Origin: JASFBA01 sp036172265
Lineage (GTDB): Bacteria > Chloroflexota > Chloroflexia > DTKN01
Reading direction: 5' to 3'
Length of the DNA stretch: 54,961 nt
Assembly: GCA_036172265.1 (NCBI GenBank)
Contig: JASFBA010000038.1
Span: forward strand, 1 to 54,961
This document shows, piece after piece, positions 1-7,417 of this stretch (position 1 is the stretch's first letter; each line of letters begins with the position of its first letter). The position numbers and the translations under genes are program-made. Below the pieces are notes generated by a model, which worked only from the letters and a program-made list of their open reading frames with translations, did no database searches and was not told the DNA's origin.

Positions 1-2
1 CT

Positions 3-389
3 TCGCCCACGCGGTGGCGGACGCCCTCCGCCAGCCCAACCACGACCGTGACGCCAACCCCTACCCCTTCGCCCACGCCCACCCGTACCCCCGGCCCGAT
101 CTCGAACACGAATTCGCGGGTCTATGTGGAGGCAGTGCAGGGGCAAATCCGCTACCGCGTTACCATCCGGCTGGTGGACATCTACGGGCTGCCGGCCGCC
201 GGGGTACAGACTGAGATCGTTGTACTGCCGGCCGGCCAGCCGGTTACCGTCGAGAATCCGCCGCCCACAGATAGCGAAGGCTACGCTACCGGCTATGTCT
301 CCTCCAACCAGGAAATTTGCGTGACCCTGGAAGTCCATGCCGCCGGAGTCGTCCTCTTGGAGAAACCTTATGTCTGCTTCCATCCCTGA
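3..389 (+). CDS. C-terminal part of a secreted or surface protein with Thr-Pro linker (5' truncated)
   Basis: The frame is open from the left edge of the window, so the start lies outside it. What is visible is a Thr/Pro/Ser-rich linker (about 35 residues, repeated TP and TPTP units) followed by an about 90-residue beta-rich domain with an internal YRVTIRLVD stretch and a final two-Cys segment ending KPYVCFHP. Such linkers are usual in exported proteins of this bacterial group and separate a membrane or catalytic part from a beta-sandwich. The family of the domain is not recognised; an invasin/Ig-like fold is a guess. The next gene, pth, is convergent. Confidence 0.6.
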   Translation, partial: SPTRWRTPSASPTTTVTPTPTPSPTPTRTPGPISNTNSRVYVEAVQGQIRYRVTIRLVDIYGLPAAGVQTEIVVLPAGQPVTVENPPPTDSEGYATGYVSSNQEICVTLEVHAAGVVLLEKPYVCFHP

Positions 390-475
390 GCGACGGTGCA
401 AGCGGGGGGGGGCAGGGCATTGCCTCACAAGCCCAGGAAGAGCGAAAGGAATGACCAACGATCAACGTCCAACGG

Positions 476-1081
476 TCAACGGCTCTCTGGCCGGTTGTAT
501 CGTTCCATCGCCTTCGCCAGCCCTTCTCGCAAGAAGCACTCCACGGCGTCGGCGGCGCGCTCCAAAGTAGGTCGCCAGGCTTCTTCCTCTTGGGGGGTGA
601 GGGGCTGAAGGACGTAATCCACCGGATCCACGTTCGGGTCGGGAGGCCGGCCGATGCCCAGCCGCAGTCGGGGGAAATTCTCCGTTCCCAAGGCGGCAAC
701 GATCGAAAGCATCCCTTTGTGGCCGGCCGCGCTGCCCCGGGCCCGCAGCCGAATCGTCCCCGGCGGGAGGTCCAGGTCGTCGTAGACGACCAGGATACGT
801 TCCGACGGCAACTTCAGATGGCGGCACAGGGCGGCGACCGAGCGACCGCTGCGGTTCATAAAGGTATATGGGCGGGCTAGGACGACGGAACGGCCGGCGA
901 TTTCTCCCCGGGCAATGCGGGCGTACCCCTTTTTCTCCCGGAAGGACAGGCCGTGGCGTGCCGCCAGCACCTCCAGGCAACGGAAGCCGGCGTTATGACG
1001 GGTGTGGGCATACTCCTCGCCGGGGTTGCCCAAGCCCACGATCAGATATTCGGCTGGCGAGGGCCGTTTCAAAAAAGGCAC
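476..1081 (-). CDS. pth: Peptidyl-tRNA hydrolase
   Basis: Hydrolyses the ester bond of peptidyl-tRNA released from stalled ribosomes, recycling tRNA in the cytoplasm. The family signature GLGNPGEEY, the catalytic His in TRHNAGF, the FMNRSG strand, the Asp in VVYDDLDLPPG and the HKG loop are all present. Start choice: an upstream ATG at 1129 lacks an SD site, whereas the GTG at 1079-1081 follows a perfect AGGAGG (complement of 1088-1093) by 6 nt. This gives 201 residues, close to the usual 190-200. It lies 53 nt downstream of the sugar-binding lipoprotein gene on the same strand and is probably co-transcribed with it. Confidence 0.95.
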   Translation of the reverse strand: MPFLKRPSPAEYLIVGLGNPGEEYAHTRHNAGFRCLEVLAARHGLSFREKKGYARIARGEIAGRSVVLARPYTFMNRSGRSVAALCRHLKLPSERILVVYDDLDLPPGTIRLRARGSAAGHKGMLSIVAALGTENFPRLRLGIGRPPDPNVDPVDYVLQPLTPQEEEAWRPTLERAADAVECFLREGLAKAMERYNRPESR

Positions 1082-1134
1082 CTCTTTCCTCCTCACGGCT
1101 TGGTAAACAACTCCGCAGGGATTGTCCATTCCGG

Positions 1135-2430
1135 CTATGGTCCCGACCTGGTTGTTGCTGCTTGTTCCAGGGCCTGTTCCACCTTCTGTTGGGTCTCCTG
1201 CAAAGCCTGTTCCAGAGGAATCCGGCGTTCGAGCACGTTATAGAGCAGGCTCTCCAGGGGATCCCAGAGCGCTTCTTCCCGCCGGTCCAGGGGGCGCGGC
1301 CGGCCGAGTTCGGCCTGGCGGACAAAGGCCGCCTGAAGCGGTCGGGAGGAAAGGTCCAGACCACCCCAGGTGGGGATGGCCCCCAGTTGAACCATGCGCT
1401 CCTCCTGAAGTCGTGGGCCGCTCAGGAAGCGCACGAGGTCCAGCATCGCCTGAGGGTGGGCGGCCAGACGCACCGGATTGACCAGGAGCACTCGGTAGCC
1501 AACCAGCGGTCCGGGCCAGACCCGGGTCTCGCTGAGCATGGGCAGCGGGGCCACCCCCAGCCGTTCGCTTCCCAGGGCCTGGAGATAATCGGGAAGGACC
1601 CAGGAGCCGTTCACGACCATCGCCACCATGCCGCTCTTGAAGAGGGTATCGGCCTGGCCGTAACTTTCGGTGGCGATGACGCCAGGGGATTCCTGCACCG
1701 CCTGGAGCCACCGTAGCCAGGCCCGCATTTCCAGGGTATCGAGGGCCGGCCGGCCCTCTTCATCCAGAAGACGCCCCCCGAAGGCGTATAGGTAGCCGAC
1801 CGTGTTGTAGAAACGCAGGGGATAGGCCAGGCCGGCCTGTTCCTTCCCCGGCCAGGTGGCAGCCAGGTCCAGAAGGGCCACCGTGCTCGTCGGCGGCTCC
1901 AGCACAAAGTCACGGTTGTAATAGAGCGCTACCGTCTCACAAGCATAGGGAACGGCGTAGAGATGCCCCTGAGCCCGGACCCCCTCTAGAGCAAAGGGAT
2001 AGAAGGAGGCCCAGAAGTCCTGTCCCAGAAAGTCCTCCAGCGGCGCGAGGGCCTGATGGTCGGCCAGGGGGCCGATCCAATGGCTCCATCCGACCAGGAG
2101 GTCCGGGCCCTCTCCTTCCAACACCGCTGCCTCGTACTCGGCCAGCACTTCTCCCACCGGGACCCGACGCAGATGCACCAACACCTCGGGGTGCTGCCGG
2201 CGGTAGTCGGATAGAAGCCGGCGGTAGAGCGCCTCCTCCTCGCTATCCCAGGTGTGCCATACCGTCAGGCTGATTCCGGCGGCAGGAGATGCCGTTGGAG
2301 ATGGGAGAGGTGGAGGAAGCGAGGGCTGCACCGAGGTAGGGCTTGGAGGGGAGGCGCAACCCCCCGTCAAAAGGAAACCTACAAGCACGAGAAAGGGCCA
2401 AAGTGCCCCTGACCGGCGTCGGTTTTTCAT
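1135..2430 (-). CDS. ABC transporter extracellular sugar-binding lipoprotein (family 1)
   Basis: 431 residues. The N-terminus has Lys/Arg residues, a hydrophobic stretch and the lipobox LLTGGC, so the mature protein is probably a lipoprotein at the outer face of the membrane. A Ser/Pro-rich linker precedes a MalE-type domain beginning ISLTVWHTWDSEEEALY, with the typical segments GEGPDLLVGW and YALPYACE-like (YAVPYACETVALYYN), and WVLPDYL. The family captures mono- or oligosaccharides for an ABC importer, but no permease or ATPase genes are adjacent, so the substrate is unknown. The gene follows hutI by 22 nt and precedes pth on the same strand. Confidence 0.85.
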   Translation of the reverse strand: MKNRRRSGALWPFLVLVGFLLTGGCASPPSPTSVQPSLPPPLPSPTASPAAGISLTVWHTWDSEEEALYRRLLSDYRRQHPEVLVHLRRVPVGEVLAEYEAAVLEGEGPDLLVGWSHWIGPLADHQALAPLEDFLGQDFWASFYPFALEGVRAQGHLYAVPYACETVALYYNRDFVLEPPTSTVALLDLAATWPGKEQAGLAYPLRFYNTVGYLYAFGGRLLDEEGRPALDTLEMRAWLRWLQAVQESPGVIATESYGQADTLFKSGMVAMVVNGSWVLPDYLQALGSERLGVAPLPMLSETRVWPGPLVGYRVLLVNPVRLAAHPQAMLDLVRFLSGPRLQEERMVQLGAIPTWGGLDLSSRPLQAAFVRQAELGRPRPLDRREEALWDPLESLLYNVLERRIPLEQALQETQQKVEQALEQAATTRSGP

Positions 2431-2452
2431 CTAGCGTAAGCCTTTCGTTGGC

Positions 2453-3769
2453 CTAGATTCCTGTACGGTGGCCGGACGAGCCGCGAAGATAGACAATCCG
2501 GCCCCGTTTGATGACCGCTTCGACCGGGTTGGTCCCAAAGCGGTAGGCCAGGTGGCGGTAGTCCGGCAAGTCCAGGATAAGGAAGTCAGCCTGCTTCCCT
2601 ATTTCCAGGCTGCCCACACGCGTTCCCCAGCCAATGGCGTAGGCGGCGTTGATCGTGGCGGCGGCGATGGCCTCGGCGGGTGTCAAGCGCATCGCCCGGC
2701 AGGCCAGGGCGATGATCAGGGGCATAGATTCGCAATAACAGGTGCCTGGGTTGAGGTCAGTAGCCAGGGCCAGGGCTCCGCCGGCCTCCAGAATCGCGCG
2801 CGCCGGAGTATAATGGGGCTGTCCCAGGCCGAAAGGCGTCCCCGGCAGGGAGACGGCGATGGTAGGGGAGCTGGCCAGGGCCCGCAATTCATCCTCGGGA
2901 GTGCAGACCAGATGGTCTGCCGAAGTGGCCCCGAGTTCCACCGCCAGAGCCGTTCCTCCCAACGGGGCAAATTCGTCGGCGTGGATCTTCAAGCCCATCC
3001 CCAGAGAACGGGCCCGCTCCAGGATGCGGCGGGATTGCCGGAGGTCAAAGGCGCCCTCGTCGCAGAAGACGTCGCAGAAGAGGGGGGCCGGCCGCTTCTC
3101 GTCCGCCGTCTCTTCCTCCCAGAGGGAGGCCGCGGCCGGCAGCATCTCTTCCACCACCATCTGGACATAGTCCTCGGGGGCATTTTGAAACTCACGGGGA
3201 ACGGCATGGGCGGCCAGAAAGGTGGGGACGAGGTCCAGGGCCTGATGAGGGTCTCGGTCCAGGCTCAGGATGGCCCGCAGCAGGCGAAGTTCGCCCTCTT
3301 TTTCCAAGGCGTAGCCGGTCTTGACCTCGGCTGTGGTCGTGCCATAGGCCAGCATCTTCTCCAGGCGGGAGCGGGTTTCCCCAAGGAGCGTTTCCCAGGA
3401 GGCAGCGCGGGTAGCGTTGACCGTGCTCTGGATGCCCCCACCGGCCCGCATAATTTCCAGGTAGGTTGCCCCGCGCAGGCGCATCTCGAATTCCTCGGCC
3501 CGGAAGCCGGCAAAGAGGGCATGGGTATGGGCATCCACAAAGCCGGGCAGGACGACCTTGCCTTCCGCCTTCAACACCGTGAGAGCACGATAGAGAGCCT
3601 CGACCTCGGCCGTGGGGCCGACGGCGACGATGGTCCCGTCCTCCACGGCCACGGCCCCATCGGGGATAAGGCCGGGATCGGCCATCTCCTCCCCCCGCTT
3701 CGGGCCGGCCGGGGAGGCCAGGGTGAGAAGTTGGGCAGCGTGGGTGATCAGCAGTTCGACAGCCATCAT
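2453..3769 (-). CDS. hutI: Imidazolonepropionase
   Basis: Zn/Fe-dependent amidohydrolase that opens 4-imidazolone-5-propanoate to N-formimino-glutamate in histidine degradation. Visible features are the metal-binding DAHTHALFAG motif, RLRGATYLEI, GGGIQSTV, KTGYAL, the metal-ligand region LKIHADEF, and the late Asp in ALATDLNPGTC, which is diagnostic for HutI. The start is one of two adjacent ATGs (3769 or 3766) behind GGAGAAAG; an upstream GTG at 3781 has no SD site. About 438 residues, normal for the family. No hutH, hutU or hutG is in the window, so the rest of the pathway must be elsewhere or absent. Confidence 0.93.
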   Translation of the reverse strand: MMAVELLITHAAQLLTLASPAGPKRGEEMADPGLIPDGAVAVEDGTIVAVGPTAEVEALYRALTVLKAEGKVVLPGFVDAHTHALFAGFRAEEFEMRLRGATYLEIMRAGGGIQSTVNATRAASWETLLGETRSRLEKMLAYGTTTAEVKTGYALEKEGELRLLRAILSLDRDPHQALDLVPTFLAAHAVPREFQNAPEDYVQMVVEEMLPAAASLWEEETADEKRPAPLFCDVFCDEGAFDLRQSRRILERARSLGMGLKIHADEFAPLGGTALAVELGATSADHLVCTPEDELRALASSPTIAVSLPGTPFGLGQPHYTPARAILEAGGALALATDLNPGTCYCESMPLIIALACRAMRLTPAEAIAAATINAAYAIGWGTRVGSLEIGKQADFLILDLPDYRHLAYRFGTNPVEAVIKRGRIVYLRGSSGHRTGI

Positions 3770-3801
3770 CTTTCTCCACACCGGTTCGGTCAGGCGGCAC
3801 C

Positions 3802-3830
3802 ATTATATCACCCTTGACCAGGAAGCACAA
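3802..3830 (-). promoter_or_regulatory. Promoter for hutI operon
   Basis: On the minus strand TTGTGC (complement of 3825-3830) and TATAAT (complement of 3802-3807) are separated by 17 bp. The -10 is preceded by TGA, an extended -10 element. It lies 32 nt upstream of the hutI ATG. The -35 is weak, the -10 perfect. Confidence 0.6.
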
Positions 3831-4781
3831 TGGAAACATGGTTTGCAGCAATTTTCCAATAAAAGACCTGTCAAGGCTACTTGCCGAGCCATACCGCGGT
3901 GGCAATTCGGGCGCAGCAGGAACGGGTTCAGGACCCTGTCTTTCACCCGTATCTTGGGCACACAAGAGACCATACCGCCACGGTCCGGTCCGATTCGGGC
4001 CGTTCGTGTAGGGGCGGGGTAACCCCGTCCCCCATACGTATCAAGGATAAGCGGGACAATCTTCTCCTTTGCCTATCTCGCCCGATGACCATCCTACCCC
4101 CAAAGCAGGAAACCGGAGTCCTTCCCCCCGGATGGGGGAGGTCAAGAGGGGGTAAAAGGCAGCCGGCCTCGCCCTTCCCCCTCCCCTAGCCCACAAGGCA
4201 GGAGACCGGAGGCCTTCCCCCCGGATGGGGGAGGTCAAGAGGGGGTAAAAGGCAGCCGGCCTCGCCCTTCCCCCTCCCCTAGCCCACAAGGCAGGAGACC
4301 GGAGGCCCTCCCCCTGGATGGGGGAGGTCAGGAGGGGGTGAAGGGCAGCCGGCGATCGTTAGACACCTATGGGGCAGGGTAACCCCCTCCTCTACAACCG
4401 GGGAGCACAAGAGGCCTCGCCGCAGGTTTCCCTTCCCCTCCGCGCTATTCCGCCCTCGCACGGCCCCAAGATAATAGTTGTTGCACTCTTGCAGACGGGA
4501 GGGTGGTGCAGAGCCGGGTGGTAGCGATGAGGCGGGCCGGCTGCCAGTGCTGGAAGCGGTAAGGGCGCAATAACCAGCGGTTAGAGTTGACACACTCCGC
4601 TCGCCGCGCTTGCTCCATATGCGGTTGAAGCGCAAGCCGCTGGGCTGCAATACCTTATAGGATATAGACAAAGGAGGGGACTCTTCGCACCCATTGGACC
4701 GGCTCGCCGCCGGCCCCGACGTAAAGGCCGTGGCGGCGGGCCGGCCGTTGGGACCGGGATGGGGAACCAGAACATACTCGC
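3831..4781. other. Non-coding stretch between hutI and pheT
   Basis: About 950 nt without a convincing gene; the ORFs here are repeat translations. It contains short palindromes such as the GGGGCGGGGT/ACCCCGTCCCC hairpin near 4011-4036 and a related one near 4373-4399, a 93-bp tandem repeat (listed separately), and the region downstream of pheT. No tRNA or recognised RNA family was seen. Confidence 0.6.
4099..4352. repeat. 93-bp tandem repeat, about 2.7 copies
   Basis: The landmark GATGGGGGAGGTCA recurs at 4131, 4224 and 4317, giving a 93-bp period. Copies 1 and 2 are almost identical over CGGATGGGGGAGGTCAAGAG; copy 3 has diverged (CTGGATGG, TCAGGAGG). Each unit carries purine-rich GGGGGAGG and pyrimidine-rich CCTTCCCC tracts that could pair. 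93 is a multiple of 3, so the minus strand shows a repeated 31-residue peptide, but it has no SD site. A related motif, CCCCCCGATGGGGGAGG, occurs again near 51646. Confidence 0.85.
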
Positions 4782-7250
4782 TTACCGCGCCCGGATCGTC
4801 GCCCCTAACTCGCGCTCCAGGGCCGGCACGATCTTTTTCTCGCGCAGGCGGTTGACCTCGTCTTCCACCAGGACGCGGTCCATCGCCTGGAAGGTCAGGC
4901 GGTAGGCCAGGCTGCGTTTCCCTTCGGGAAGGGGAGAGCCCCGGTAGACATCGAAAAGGGCGACGTCGCGCAGGAGGGGGCCGCCGGCCCGACGAATCAC
5001 CTCGGCCACACGCACGGCCGGAACGCCCTCGTCCACCACCACCGCGATGTCCTGGATGACAGCCGGAAAGCGCGAAAGCGGTTCGTATAGCCGTAGCCCG
5101 GCATGCTGTAGGAAGGGGAAAAGGTGGAATTCGGCCAAACAGACGCGCCGGGCCGGCAGTTCGAACTGGGCACACACCCGGGGATGGACCTCGCCCAGGT
5201 GGCCGGCCACCTCCTCTCCCAACCGCAACGCCGCCTGCCGTCCAGGGTGAAAGGAGGGGTGTTCGGACGGCTCAAAACGTGCCCCGGCGATGCCCAGGCG
5301 GTCCAGAAGGATTTCCACCACCCCCTTCAGGTCGAAAAAGTCCATTTCCTCGGCCACGGAGGGAAGCCAGGAACGCTCCTCCCGCCGGCCGGCCAGGGCC
5401 AGGCCCAACATGGGCGGCTCGTCGGGCAACTCCTGCCCCTCCCGCGGCAAGTAGACCCGGCCGATCTCGAAGATGGCCACCCGTTCATAGGTGCGCAGGT
5501 TGAGGGCCAGCGCCTCCAGGAGGCCGGCCGTTAGCGTCTGGCGCAGGTACTCCCGTTCAGGGGAAAGAGGATTGGCCAGACGGAGGTAACGGCTGCCGTC
5601 TATCTCGGGCATCCCCGGCGTCAGTCGGGAAACGCTGCGCAGGTTGGTCAGGGAATAGGTGATGACTTCGTCCAAACCGCAGCCCACCAGGACGTCGCGG
5701 ATGCGTTCCTGAAGTTCCAAAAGCGGGTTGCCGCGCTGCGGCGGCAGGACATCGCGCAGCAAGGTGGCCGGAATACGGTCATAGCCGTACATACGGGCAA
5801 CTTCCTCCAGAAGGTCGGCCGGGAGGGAGACATCCATGCGGAACGAGGGCACATCCACCCGGACGGCCTCCCCCTCCACCGCGCAGGCGAAGCCGAGCGG
5901 GCGCAGGAGTTCGGCCACTTCTTCCGCCGTCAAGGAGATGCCTAGGATACGCCGAACCTCGCCGGCCGGAAGGACGAGGGTGCGGGGCGGGTAGGGACGG
6001 GGGTACACATCTACCACACCTCGGGCCGTAACGGCACCGGCCAGTTCCTCCAGCAGGGCGCAGGCCCGGCGAAGGGCCCAGACCGTCCCCTCGGGGTCCA
6101 CGCCGCGCTCGAACCGGATGGAGGCCTCACTGCCAAGGTGCAGGGCTTGGGAAGTACGGCGGATACAGATGGGGTCAAAGTGGGCCGATTCCAGGAGGAT
6201 GTGGCGGGTGGTCTCGGTGACCTCGCTTTCTAACCCACCCATCACCCCGGCCAGAGCGACCGGCCCCCGTCCATCACAGATAAGCAGGGCATCGGGGTCC
6301 AGAACGCGTTCCACGCCGTCCAGGGTAGTCAGGCGCTCTCCCGGCCGGGCGCAGCGGACGACGATGGCCGGCGGGTAGCCCTGGTCGGGCTTCGGGCGGA
6401 GTTTCTCATAATCGAAGGCGTGGAGCGGCTGGCCGAACTCGAGCATGACGTAGTTGGTTACGTCAACAACGACGTTGATGGGCCGCATGCCGGCACGGAG
6501 GAGGCGTTGCTGCATCCAGGAGGGCGAAGGGCCCATACGAACATCGTGCACCAGGGCGGCGGAGTAACGGGGGCAAAGGTCGGGGTCGAGGATTTCCACC
6601 GTCACCTGGCCGGCGACGGGCTCTCCGGCTTCCCGAGGGCTTGGCGAAGGTCGGCGCAGTTCCCTTCCGAAAAGCGCGGCGACTTCTCGGGCTACCCCGA
6701 TCATCGAGTAGCAACGACCCAGGTTGGGAGTCAGATCAAGGTCCAGAACCACCTCGCCCAGGTAGTCGGCCAGGGGAAGGCCGACGGGGGCATCTTCGGG
6801 CAGAATGACCACGCTGGTATGGTCTTCGGAGAGGCCGAGTTCCTTCTCCGAGCAGATCATCCCCTCGGAGCGTACCCCGCGGATGGTACTGGCCTTGAGG
6901 GTGATCAGGTGAGGCTCCCGGCTATGGCCGTCGTAGAGGCGGGCGCCGGCCCGGGCCAGGACCACCTTCTGGCCGCGCATCCCCGGCTGGATGTTGGGGG
7001 CACCGCAGATCACGCTGAGCGGGGGGCCGGCACCCCAGGAGACGTCTACCACGGTCAGGCGGTCGGCGTTGGGATGCCGACGCACCTCCAGCACCTCGCC
7101 GATCAGGATGCGCTCGCGATCCCACTCCTGGCCGATGCGTTCGATGCCGGCCACTTCCAATCCGGCCAGGGTGAGGCGATGAGTCAAGACGTCTACCGGC
7201 AAGTCATCTAAAGAAACATATTCTTTAAGCCATTTCAAAGGTATCCTCAC
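4782..7250 (-). CDS. pheT: Phenylalanine--tRNA ligase beta subunit
   Basis: Forms with PheS the alpha2-beta2 enzyme that charges tRNA-Phe. 822 residues with all expected parts: N-terminal KWLKEYV region, EMAP-II-like tRNA-binding domain (about 40-150, GEVLEVRRHPNADRLTV), B3/B4 editing domain, B5 domain, catalytic-like core and C-terminal anticodon-binding FDX-ACB domain (about 725-820, RFPAVIQDIAVVVDE). The start is GTG (7248-7250) behind AGGAGG with 5-nt spacing. In most bacteria pheS lies immediately upstream; here the upstream neighbour is a divergent glycoside hydrolase gene, so pheS must be elsewhere. Its own promoter is at 7279-7307. Confidence 0.97.
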   Translation of the reverse strand: MRIPLKWLKEYVSLDDLPVDVLTHRLTLAGLEVAGIERIGQEWDRERILIGEVLEVRRHPNADRLTVVDVSWGAGPPLSVICGAPNIQPGMRGQKVVLARAGARLYDGHSREPHLITLKASTIRGVRSEGMICSEKELGLSEDHTSVVILPEDAPVGLPLADYLGEVVLDLDLTPNLGRCYSMIGVAREVAALFGRELRRPSPSPREAGEPVAGQVTVEILDPDLCPRYSAALVHDVRMGPSPSWMQQRLLRAGMRPINVVVDVTNYVMLEFGQPLHAFDYEKLRPKPDQGYPPAIVVRCARPGERLTTLDGVERVLDPDALLICDGRGPVALAGVMGGLESEVTETTRHILLESAHFDPICIRRTSQALHLGSEASIRFERGVDPEGTVWALRRACALLEELAGAVTARGVVDVYPRPYPPRTLVLPAGEVRRILGISLTAEEVAELLRPLGFACAVEGEAVRVDVPSFRMDVSLPADLLEEVARMYGYDRIPATLLRDVLPPQRGNPLLELQERIRDVLVGCGLDEVITYSLTNLRSVSRLTPGMPEIDGSRYLRLANPLSPEREYLRQTLTAGLLEALALNLRTYERVAIFEIGRVYLPREGQELPDEPPMLGLALAGRREERSWLPSVAEEMDFFDLKGVVEILLDRLGIAGARFEPSEHPSFHPGRQAALRLGEEVAGHLGEVHPRVCAQFELPARRVCLAEFHLFPFLQHAGLRLYEPLSRFPAVIQDIAVVVDEGVPAVRVAEVIRRAGGPLLRDVALFDVYRGSPLPEGKRSLAYRLTFQAMDRVLVEDEVNRLREKKIVPALERELGATIRAR

Positions 7251-7278
7251 CGGTTCCTCCTCTCCTTTTTATTTTCCC

Positions 7279-7307
7279 ATTTTACCACAGCCTTATCCCC
7301 CTGTCCA
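7279..7307 (-). promoter_or_regulatory. Promoter for pheT
   Basis: Minus-strand TGGACA (complement of 7302-7307), 17-bp spacer, TAAAAT (complement of 7279-7284) with an upstream TGG. It lies about 30 nt before the GTG start. No T-box or attenuator is visible in the short leader. Confidence 0.6.
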
Positions 7308-7322
7308 ATCCGGGCCAACCCA

Positions 7323-7343
7323 GGTCGGATCGGCAATCCGACC
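7323..7343. repeat. Inverted repeat between divergent pheT and hydrolase promoters
   Basis: GGTCGGAT (7323-7330), 5-nt loop, ATCCGACC (7336-7343): perfect 8-bp arms lying just upstream of the plus-strand -35 element at 7351. It could be an operator or a remnant of a dispersed palindrome. Confidence 0.6.
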
Positions 7344-7350
7344 GCACCAT

Positions 7351-7379
7351 TTGCCTGAATCGGAGGACAATGCTATAAT
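7351..7379 (+). promoter_or_regulatory. Promoter of the glycoside hydrolase cluster
   Basis: TTGCCT (7351-7356), 17-bp spacer and TATAAT (7374-7379) with an extended TGC immediately upstream. It lies about 40 nt before the ATG at 7418. Strong -10, moderate -35. Confidence 0.75.
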
Positions 7380-7417
7380 ACCCCCACAACGGTGTCTGTA
7401 GAAAGGAGGTGGGTTGG

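Noticed and set aside
2468..3817. 449-residue plus-strand ORF over hutI
   Set aside because: Antisense shadow of an unmistakable imidazolonepropionase.
3890..3920. CCGCGGTGGCA as a possible T-box antiterminator
   Set aside because: The order of bases does not match GGTGGNACCGCG on either strand and no Stem I or terminator is present.
4041..4289. 82-residue minus-strand repeat ORF
   Set aside because: It is the translation of the 93-bp tandem repeat, without SD or homologue.
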